Made by a program: the position numbers and the translations under genes. The notes beneath the pieces are model-generated. The model made no database searches, had not been told where the DNA came from, and saw nothing but the letters and a program-made list of their open reading frames with translations. This document shows, in pieces, positions 6,734 through 12,119 of a DNA stretch of 12,119 nucleotides. The first letter of the stretch is position 1. Every line of letters starts with the position of its first letter. The stretch comes from Chloroflexota bacterium (GTDB taxonomy: Bacteria; Chloroflexota; Anaerolineae; Anaerolineales; Villigracilaceae), in assembly GCA_021796315.1 (NCBI GenBank), contig JAJYOH010000115.1, positions 1 through 12,119 on the forward strand, written 5' to 3'.

Positions 6734-8178
6734 TGTCGATTCGATTGCGTCTGACTTTGCTTTATAGCGCCATCCTCGCGCTTACATTGATTATTTTTGG
6801 TGCCGCGCTTTACACGATTCAAGCACAGCAGACGATGAACTCCCTCCAGGCTAATTTGATTCAAAGCGGTAACGGACTCGCTCAATCCATTTTGAATAAT
6901 TACCTAAATCCGAATCCGCCTCCAAGACCGCCGGGACCGCCTCCCGTTCCGATTCAAACACTTTCGGGCAATCAGGCTTTCAATCAACTGCGCGAGCGCG
7001 TGATCGTGCGCGTGCTGGATCCAAACGGCAATCTGGTCGCCAGCCCGTTTGCGGGACAGCAACAAGATAGTACGGCTCAACCTTTACCGCTCAGTTCTGC
7101 CGGACTTCAAGCGTTAAAAAATAAACAGGTTTGGTGGGAAACATCTTTCGCAACCGGAGATCATTTGCTGATCTATGACATCCCGGTGTTGCATCAAGGC
7201 CAGATTACTTTTATTGTTCAGGTTGCCCAGTCGCTTGCTCAACGCGATCAATCGTTGGCGGCTCTGAGTCGCACGTTGATTATCGCTGGTCTGTTGACGA
7301 TTTTGATTGCGTTTGGCATTGGTTGGATTCTTGCAGGTATTACTTTGAATCCGATCCATCACATCACTCGAACAGCTCAAGTCATTGGCAACGAAAGTGA
7401 CTTCACACGACGTGTGGATTACAAAGGCCCGAACGACGAGATCGGACAACTGGCAAGCACGTTCAATTTGATGCTGACGCGTTTGCAGGATGCGTATCAA
7501 GGCGTGAACCGCGCTTTGAAAATGCAACGCGACTTTGTGGCGGACGTCTCGCATGAATTACGCACGCCGCTGACCACGATCCGCGGCAACTTAGAATTAT
7601 TGCGGCGCGAGCCTCCCATGCCTGCCGCCGAACAATCAGATGTCTTGACGGATGTCGTAGACGAAAGCGACCGTTTGATTCGGCTGGTCAATAGCCTTCT
7701 GATTCTTGCGCGCGCTGACGCGGGTCAAAGTTTGACGCGCGAAATAATTTCGGTTCGTGCGGTGATTGATGACGCTTGCAAACAAGCGCGGCAATTGGAC
7801 CGTCGGCGCGAGATCTTCGAAGATGTTCAAGATGAGTCCGTCATCGGCGACCGGGATGCGCTGAAACAAGTTGTTTTGATTTTGCTAGACAATGCCATCA
7901 AATATACAACAGAAGAAATTTCAGTTTATGCCGAAGCTAAAGGAAATCACGTTCTGATTTGTGTAAGCGATAGGGGGCAGGGGCTTTCATCCGAAAAGCT
8001 TGAGCATGTGTTTGATCGCTTTTATCGCGGCGAGACGAATACGAATATTCAGGGCTTTGGATTGGGTCTGCCGATTGCAAAAACCTTGGTCGAGGGGCAG
8101 GGCGGAACTATTGCGATTGAAAGCCAGCCGGGTAATGGAACCGTTGTCGAGATAAGGTTGCCCAGAGCGAATGGTTAG
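6733..8178 (+). CDS. Membrane sensor histidine kinase
   Basis: A 481-aa sensor kinase that should phosphorylate the preceding regulator. Segments in order are TM1 about 7-29, an extracytoplasmic sensor region 30-180 containing the Pro-rich stretch NPNPPPRPPGPPPVP (59-73), TM2 about 181-203, HAMP about 204-256, HisKA with phospho-acceptor His274 in DVSHELRTPL, and HATPase with the N box LLDNAIKYT (Asn387), the G1 box DRGQG (413-417), the F box FDRFYRG (427-433) and the G2 box GFGLGL (441-446). All catalytic boxes are intact. The start overlaps the regulator stop by one base. The sensor region has no family I recognise; residues 85-165 read like a PAS/Cache-like small-molecule domain. Given the divergent glycosyltransferase and lipoprotein, an envelope signal is a reasonable guess. 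Confidence 0.95.
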   Translation: MSIRLRLTLLYSAILALTLIIFGAALYTIQAQQTMNSLQANLIQSGNGLAQSILNNYLNPNPPPRPPGPPPVPIQTLSGNQAFNQLRERVIVRVLDPNGNLVASPFAGQQQDSTAQPLPLSSAGLQALKNKQVWWETSFATGDHLLIYDIPVLHQGQITFIVQVAQSLAQRDQSLAALSRTLIIAGLLTILIAFGIGWILAGITLNPIHHITRTAQVIGNESDFTRRVDYKGPNDEIGQLASTFNLMLTRLQDAYQGVNRALKMQRDFVADVSHELRTPLTTIRGNLELLRREPPMPAAEQSDVLTDVVDESDRLIRLVNSLLILARADAGQSLTREIISVRAVIDDACKQARQLDRRREIFEDVQDESVIGDRDALKQVVLILLDNAIKYTTEEISVYAEAKGNHVLICVSDRGQGLSSEKLEHVFDRFYRGETNTNIQGFGLGLPIAKTLVEGQGGTIAIESQPGNGTVVEIRLPRANG

Positions 8179-8189
8179 GCGCTCTAATT

Positions 8190-8218
8190 TTGGTCACGCC
8201 AAATATAAGCGGTAAAAT
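8190..8218 (+). promoter_or_regulatory. Candidate hyp operon promoter
   Basis: TTGGTC (8190-8195) and TAAAAT (8213-8218) are 17 bp apart; the -10 matches 5 of 6 consensus bases and the -35 only 3. They lie in the 156-nt gap between the kinase and hypB, which otherwise holds a weak TTTGG/CCAAA hairpin (8189-8203). I see no FNR-like or NikR-like palindrome. Transcription of hypB may also come from readthrough. Confidence 0.3.
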
Positions 8219-8334
8219 ATTCGATTGAAACATGACGAACTTCCTCTTTACACAATCAACGAAATGGCGGATGATAAAGTCACTTCCTGGTAATCGCCTG
8301 AGTTCCCATATTTTTATGATGGTGGAGGATCGCG

Positions 8335-8991
8335 ATGGCTTTAAAAATCCCTGTTGTTGAAAACATCCTGAGCGCCAATGATCGGTTGGCCGAAGATAAT
8401 CGCGCCCGCATCGAAGCCGCGGGGGTTTTCTCCATTAACCTGATGGCTTCGCCCGGTGCGGGCAAAACCTCCATTATCGAGCATACACTCGCGCGTCTCG
8501 CGGACAAATTGCGCGTCGCGGTTGTGGACGGTGACATTGCCACCTCGCTGGATGCCGACCGTGCCGCCGCGGCAGGCGCGCAAGCATCCATTCAAATCAA
8601 CACGGGCGGCGAATGTCATCTCGACGCGGTGATGTTGCAAGGCGCGCTCAGTCAACTTGATCTCACAAAGTTCGATTTGCTCATCGTTGAAAATGTCGGC
8701 AACCTTGTTTGCCCCGCGGACTTTCGCCTCGGCACACACAAATCTGTTTTGATCGCGTCCACGCCTGAAGGTGACGACAAGCCTTATAAATATCCCGGCA
8801 TGTATCGCGGCGTCGACGCGCTGGTTATTAACAAGATTGATCTTTTGCCTTATCTCAATTTCAAAATGGATCACTTCCAACGCGGCGTCGAGGTGCTCAA
8901 TCCCGGTGTTGTAACATTTCCTGTTTCGTGTCGCACGGGCGACGGCTTCGATGCGTGGGTCAACTGGCTGGTCAAAAACGTAAAACACTAA
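8335..8991 (+). CDS. hypB: Hydrogenase nickel incorporation GTPase HypB
   Basis: A 218-aa SIMIBI-class GTPase that couples GTP hydrolysis to nickel delivery into [NiFe]-hydrogenase large subunits, normally with HypA. It shows the P-loop SPGAGKTS (39-46), VVDGDIAT (63-70), the metal-site pair Cys94-His95 in GGECHLD, ENVGNLVCP with Cys126 (119-127) and the guanine-specificity motif NKID (166-169). The protein begins almost directly at the G-domain region. It has neither the N-terminal CxxCGC high-affinity nickel site of the E. coli protein nor a His-rich stretch, so it is the short form that relies on the G-domain metal site. GGAGG (8324-8328) lies 6 nt before the ATG. The stop overlaps the hypF start by one base (TAATG), giving translational coupling. 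Confidence 0.97.
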   Translation: MALKIPVVENILSANDRLAEDNRARIEAAGVFSINLMASPGAGKTSIIEHTLARLADKLRVAVVDGDIATSLDADRAAAAGAQASIQINTGGECHLDAVMLQGALSQLDLTKFDLLIVENVGNLVCPADFRLGTHKSVLIASTPEGDDKPYKYPGMYRGVDALVINKIDLLPYLNFKMDHFQRGVEVLNPGVVTFPVSCRTGDGFDAWVNWLVKNVKH

Positions 8992-11363
8992 TGCAAGGAC
9001 TGCGCGTCCACATTACCGGCATCGTCCAAGGCGTTGGCTTTCGGCCATTTGTCTACAACCTTGCCACGCGCATGGATCTCAAAGGCTGGGTACGAAATAC
9101 ATCTGCAGGCGTGGATATCGAAGCAGACGGCGAACGCGATGTCCTGGACGCGTTTGTCAAAGCATTGCGCGACGAGGCTCCGACTCTTTCTCACATTGAC
9201 GAATTGACCGCTTCCTTCGGACCCGCCAACGGATTCCGTTCATTTGAGATTGTTCACTCCGAATCCATTGACTCCGCTTTTCAGCCGATCTCGCCCGATG
9301 TTGCCATTTGTGACGATTGCCTGCGTGAGTTATTTGATCCATTGGATCGCCGCTATCGTTACCCATTCATCAATTGTACAAATTGTGGGCCGCGCTTCAC
9401 GATCATCAAAGATATTCCGTATGACCGCCCCAAAACGACGATGGCGCCTTTTGCCATGTGTCCCGATTGCGAACGAGAATATCGCGATCCAACAAACAGA
9501 CGGTTTCATGCACAGCCGGTCGCGTGTCCCGTTTGTGGGCCCCACGTGTGGCTGGAATGTTTGAATGTTGGAACGTTTGAACGTTCAAACATTGAAGATG
9601 ATGCAATTCGAGAAACGCGGCGATTACTGGCCGAAGGGAAAATCGTTGCCATTAAAGGCTTGGGCGGGTTTCATCTCGCCTGTGACGCGACGAATGCCAA
9701 ATCCGTAAGCGAACTCCGTCAACGCAAGTTGCGCGTGGACAAGCCATTTGCGTTGATGATGCCTGATCTCGAAACAATTGAACGGCATTGCCTGGTCAAT
9801 GATGCCGAACGCGAGTTACTGCAATCCACAGCAAGACCAATTGTTTTACTTAAACGAAAACCGGAATCAAATATCGCGAAAGAAGTCGCACCGAAACAAG
9901 ACACAATCGGCGTAATGTTGCCGTACACACCGCTGCATTATTTGCTGTTAGACCGTGGACCGTTGACCGTTGACCGAGATGCCGTCCACCGTCTACCGCC
10001 CACCGTCCTCGTCATGACCAGCGGTAACTTAAGCGAAGAACCAATTGCAACCGACAACGATGAAGCGCGTCAAAGATTATCTTCTCTAGCCGATGCGTTT
10101 CTGATGCACGACCGCGCTATCTATATTCGGTGTGATGATTCGGTGGTGAGAGTGTTCAGTGATCAGTTGTCGGTAAACAGTAATCAGTCATTACTGAACA
10201 CTGAACACCGATCACTGAATACTTACCCGATCCGTCGTTCGCGGGGATACGCACCGTTTCCAGTCAAACTTCCATTTGAAGTTCCACAAGTCCTGGCGAC
10301 CGGTTCTGAGTTGAAGAATACGTTTTGCATTACGAACAAGAATTATGCTTTCTTGAGTCATCACATTGGCGACATGGAAAATTATGAAACGCTGAAATCA
10401 TTCGAGCAGGGCGTTGAACATTTTGAACGACTGTTCCGCGTCAAGCCTGAAGCGATTGCATGTGACATGCATCCGAATTATTTGGCGACGCGTTATGCTC
10501 TTGAACGTGCTGAACGTGAAAACCTTCCAACTTTCAGTGTTCAACATCATCACGCGCACATCGCGGCATGCATGGCCGAACACGGATTGGACGGTTCGCG
10601 GCCCGTCATCGGATTATCTTTCGATGGAACAGGCTATGGCGAAGACGGCGCGATCTGGGGCGGAGAATTTTTGATCGCGGATTACAAATCATATCAGCGG
10701 CCATTCCACTTACAATATTTTCCATTGTCCGGTGGCGACGCGTCCATCAAGAAGCCAGCGCGTACGGCCTTGGCTTTGCTTTGGTCGCTGGGACTTGATT
10801 GGGATGAGCATCTAGCGTCTGTTGTTGAATTCAATAAAGAAGAACGCGATCTTTTACATGCTCAATTGGAAAAGAAAATCAACACACCGATGACATCCAG
10901 CATGGGCCGTTTATTTGACGCGGCCGCCGCGCTGGCGGGCGTCCGGCAAATTGTCAATTATGAAGGACAAGCTGCCATCGAATTCGAAGCGTTGGCGGAT
11001 CCGGATGAGGCGAGGAGTTATCCATTTGCGTTGGAGCGGGCTCAAGTCGGAGTCCTAAGCGGAATCGAAGCGTTGGTAAAAGATGTGATGGTCGGAATCC
11101 CTGTATCAAAAATTTCGGCGCGCTTTCATAACGGTCTGGCAAACGCGGTCCGAACGGCGGTCAATAAAATGAGTCGAGACACAGGAATCCGTGAGGTCGC
11201 CTTATCGGGCGGAGTTTGGCAGAATCTCACCTTAATTGGACGAACTTTGTCACTATTGCGGTCAGATGGATTCACGATATACATACATCGGCAGGTGCCG
11301 ACAAACGATGGCGGCCTGTCGCTTGGCCAGGTGGTAATTGCGGCAAACAGATTGCGAGGCTAA
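8991..11363 (+). CDS. hypF: Carbamoyltransferase HypF with repeat-encoded insertions
   Basis: A 790-aa HypF. It uses carbamoyl phosphate and ATP to carbamoylate the C-terminal Cys of HypE, the first step of cyanide ligand synthesis for [NiFe]-hydrogenase. The order is an acylphosphatase-like domain (1-90, GIVQGVGFRPF at 10-20), four CxxC pairs for two zinc ions (107/110, 129/132, 157/160, 179/182), a YrdC-like domain (about 205-390, KGLGGFHLACDA at 222-233, VMTSGN at 341-346) and a Kae1-like domain (about 420-790, HHHAH at 519-523, DGTGYGEDG at 545-553, LSGGV at 738-742). I chose the ATG at 8991, which overlaps the hypB stop, because MQGLRVHITG is the usual N-terminus. Three short-tandem-repeat islands (9553-9593, 9951-10009, 10151-10223) are read as protein. 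The last two add roughly 12 and 17 residues compared with my recollection of E. coli HypF. All catalytic motifs are intact. Confidence 0.97.
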   Translation: MQGLRVHITGIVQGVGFRPFVYNLATRMDLKGWVRNTSAGVDIEADGERDVLDAFVKALRDEAPTLSHIDELTASFGPANGFRSFEIVHSESIDSAFQPISPDVAICDDCLRELFDPLDRRYRYPFINCTNCGPRFTIIKDIPYDRPKTTMAPFAMCPDCEREYRDPTNRRFHAQPVACPVCGPHVWLECLNVGTFERSNIEDDAIRETRRLLAEGKIVAIKGLGGFHLACDATNAKSVSELRQRKLRVDKPFALMMPDLETIERHCLVNDAERELLQSTARPIVLLKRKPESNIAKEVAPKQDTIGVMLPYTPLHYLLLDRGPLTVDRDAVHRLPPTVLVMTSGNLSEEPIATDNDEARQRLSSLADAFLMHDRAIYIRCDDSVVRVFSDQLSVNSNQSLLNTEHRSLNTYPIRRSRGYAPFPVKLPFEVPQVLATGSELKNTFCITNKNYAFLSHHIGDMENYETLKSFEQGVEHFERLFRVKPEAIACDMHPNYLATRYALERAERENLPTFSVQHHHAHIAACMAEHGLDGSRPVIGLSFDGTGYGEDGAIWGGEFLIADYKSYQRPFHLQYFPLSGGDASIKKPARTALALLWSLGLDWDEHLASVVEFNKEERDLLHAQLEKKINTPMTSSMGRLFDAAAALAGVRQIVNYEGQAAIEFEALADPDEARSYPFALERAQVGVLSGIEALVKDVMVGIPVSKISARFHNGLANAVRTAVNKMSRDTGIREVALSGGVWQNLTLIGRTLSLLRSDGFTIYIHRQVPTNDGGLSLGQVVIAANRLRG
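9553..9593. repeat. 8-bp tandem repeat island in hypF
   Basis: Four consecutive octamers follow the pattern TKGAAYGT with small changes: TGGAATGT, TTGAATGT, TGGAACGT and TTGAACGT (9553-9584). The inverted piece TCAAACATT (9585-9593) closes them. AATGTTTGAA (9556-9565) is the exact inverse of TTCAAACATT (9584-9593), and GTTTGAACGTTCAAAC (9575-9590) is a perfect 16-bp palindrome. It encodes residues about 188-201, in the linker between the zinc fingers and the YrdC-like domain. Confidence 0.7.
9951..10009. repeat. 7-bp tandem repeat island in hypF (GACCGTT type)
   Basis: Four heptamers of GACCGTT type (GACCGTG, GACCGTT, GACCGTT, GACCGAG; 9951-9978), then ATG, then four heptamers of CCGTCCA type (CCGTCCA, CCGTCTA, CCGCCCA, CCGTCCT; 9982-10009). 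The two halves are roughly inverted: GACCGTGGAC (9951-9960) differs at one base from the inverse of GTCCACCGTC (9984-9993). It encodes residues about 321-340, just before VMTSGN. Confidence 0.75.
10151..10223. repeat. 7-bp tandem repeat palindrome in hypF (CAGT/ACTG type)
   Basis: AGT plus five heptamers ending CAGT or CGGT (10154-10188), a 4-base centre CATT, then four heptamers starting ACTG or ACCG plus ACT (10193-10223). The outer arms AGTGTTCAGTGATC (10151-10164) and GATCACTGAATACT (10210-10223) pair at 13 of 14 positions, and CAGTAAT (10178-10184) pairs exactly with ATTACTG (10190-10196). It encodes residues 388-411, between DDSVVRV and RRSRGYAP. Confidence 0.8.
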
Positions 11364-11364
11364 G

Positions 11365-11613
11365 ATGTGTCTTGGTGTGCCAGGAAAAATCGTCGAGATT
11401 TATGAAAAGGGCGGACTCAAAATGGCAAAGGTGGATTTTGGCGGAGTGTTCCGCGAAGCCTGTTTGGATTATGTTCCCGAATCGAAGATCAATGATTATT
11501 GCATCATTCACGTTGGATTTGCGATCAGCCTTTTGAGCGAGAAGGAAGCGCAAGAGACGCTGGATTTGCTAAAGCAAATCTCTGATATCGAGCAGGAACT
11601 CGGACCGGGATAA
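11365..11613 (+). CDS. hypC: Hydrogenase maturation chaperone HypC
   Basis: An 82-aa HypC/HupF-family chaperone. It carries the iron group together with HypD, where the Fe(CN)2CO unit is assembled, and hands it to the hydrogenase large-subunit precursor. The family start MCLGVPGKIV is present, with the essential Cys2 exposed once Met1 is removed. This fixes the ATG at 11365 even though the frame is open a little further upstream. The beta-barrel core continues through MAKVDFGGVFREACLDYVP (residues 20-38), with the typical HVGFAISLLSEKEA block following. Only one base separates it from the hypF stop, so it is translated from the same message. The length is normal. In some genomes hypC has a paralogue specific to one hydrogenase; the single copy here does not tell which enzyme it serves. 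Confidence 0.97.
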   Translation: MCLGVPGKIVEIYEKGGLKMAKVDFGGVFREACLDYVPESKINDYCIIHVGFAISLLSEKEAQETLDLLKQISDIEQELGPG

Positions 11614-11654
11614 GGAGATTGCTTCGTCGCGAGGAACGCTCCTCGCAACGACAT
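11614..11654. repeat. Dispersed repeat, half-copy 3, in the hypC-hypD gap
   Basis: GAGATTGCTTCGTC (11615-11628) to CAACGACAT (11646-11654) follows the right-half pattern of the repeats at 2804-2843 and 5976-6011. It contains the hairpin GCGAGGA (11628-11634) with TCCTCGC (11640-11646). Bases 11614-11628 also match the inverse of 5936-5950 except at the end. It nearly fills the 52-nt gap, so it may act as an intra-operon mRNA hairpin. Confidence 0.65.
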
Positions 11655-11665
11655 AATATAACGAT

Positions 11666-12119
11666 ATGAAATACGTCAACGAATATCGTGATGCAGCTTT
11701 GGTGAAAGGCGTGATCGAAGAAATCCGTCGCACGGTGACGCGTCCGTGGACGTTGATGGAAATCTGCGGCGGGCAGACTCATGCCATCGTGCGCCACGGC
11801 CTGGACTTGTTGCTGCCAGCCCAAATTGAGCTGGTGCATGGCCCGGGCTGTCCTGTGTGTGTGACGCCGCTCGAATTGACTGATAAGGCACTTGCCATCG
11901 CATCGCGTCCGGACGTGATCTTTTGTTCCTACGGCGATATGCTGCGCGTGCCCGGTTCGAGCCGCGATTTGTTTTCGATAAAAGCACAGGGCGGCGATGT
12001 GCGCGTCGTTTATTCGCCGCTGGACGCGGTCAAGATCGCGCAAGAGAATCCTAACAAACAAGTTGTATTCTTTGCGATTGGTTTTGAAACGACCGCGCCG
12101 CCGAATGTGATGAGCGTAT
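11666..12119 (+). CDS. hypD: Hydrogenase maturation protein HypD (5' part)
   Basis: The first 151 codons of HypD, cut by the window end; full-length family members are about 360-380 aa. HypD is the [4Fe-4S] scaffold on which, with HypC and HypE, the Fe(CN)2CO group of [NiFe]-hydrogenase is built. Visible family motifs are [16 protein letters not shown] (32-47, Cys34), [11 protein letters not shown] (58-68, Cys62 and Cys65) and [11 protein letters not shown] (136-146). The ATG at 11666 is the first start after an in-frame stop at 11654-11656. No Shine-Dalgarno site precedes it, and a repeat-derived hairpin occupies the gap after hypC, so its translation may be weak or coupled in some other way. 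The cluster hypE usually also required is presumably to the right. Confidence 0.96.
   Translation, partial: MKYVNEYRDAALVKGVIEEIRRTVTRPWTLMEICGGQTHAIVRHGLDLLLPAQIELVHGPGCPVCVTPLELTDKALAIASRPDVIFCSYGDMLRVPGSSRDLFSIKAQGGDVRVVYSPLDAVKIAQENPNKQVVFFAIGFETTAPPNVMSV

Noticed and set aside
8189..8203. Terminator after the sensor kinase
   Set aside because: The stem is only 5 bp (TTTGG/CCAAA) and has no T tract after it.
8341..8988. 215-codon open frame on the minus strand opposite hypB
   Set aside because: It is a shadow of high-GC hypB codons, with no ribosome site; the + strand protein has full HypB motifs.
10151..10223. CRISPR-like regularity of the heptamers in hypF
   Set aside because: The units are contiguous 7-mers without spacers and lie inside a coding frame.
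11525..12061. 178-codon open frame on the minus strand opposite hypC and hypD
   Set aside because: It overlaps two clearly recognisable genes, and its composition is that of an antisense shadow.

Overview
The window reads as an accessory-to-core stretch of a bacterial chromosome of moderate GC. Hand-counted 60-base lines give about 37-38% GC in the gene starting at 481, and about 60% or more in the metallophosphoesterase and hypB. The hypB-hypF-hypC-hypD order, the family 39 glycosyltransferase beside a small Ser/Gln-rich lipoprotein, and frequent short palindromic repeats suggest Chloroflexota (Anaerolineae-like). This is inference from style and gene content, because no rRNA or other marker gene is present.

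Layout. (1) 65-1047: two AT-rich, tightly spaced + strand genes of unknown function, probably the end of a cassette that begins left of the window, closed by an intrinsic terminator at 1221-1248. The gap up to 1334 holds three separate inverted repeats. (2) 1335-2639: a cytoplasmic calcineurin-like metallophosphoesterase with a lysine-rich tail. (3) 2640-2880: a convergent gap with a 26-bp palindrome (terminator) and a 95-bp dispersed repeat. (4) 2881-5665, minus strand: a 713-aa membrane glycosyltransferase (GT39/YkcB-like) followed by a small lipoprotein. (5) 5666-6046: the divergent control region. It holds 7-bp direct repeats at 11-bp pitch, as OmpR/PhoB-type regulators bind, and a 159-bp repeat with 9-bp terminal inverted repeats. 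(6) 6047-8178, plus strand: an OmpR-type response regulator and its sensor kinase, overlapping by one base. The divergent regulator, kinase, glycosyltransferase and lipoprotein look like one cell-envelope sensing and modification module. (7) 8335-12119: hydrogenase maturation genes hypB, hypF, hypC and hypD (hypD cut by the right edge). Together they build and deliver the Fe(CN)2CO group (HypF, HypC, HypD) and insert nickel (HypB) in [NiFe]-hydrogenases. hypA and hypE are not in the window.

The most unusual signals are as follows. hypF carries three different short-tandem-repeat islands (8-mer, 7-mer and 7-mer), two of them folding back on themselves. All are read in frame and placed where the protein is expected to have loops. 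A dispersed repeat family ending in TGACAT (or CGACAT) occurs at three intergenic sites. A PhoB-like operator lies between the glycosyltransferase operon and the two-component genes. The AT-rich two-gene cassette at the left edge has no function I can name.
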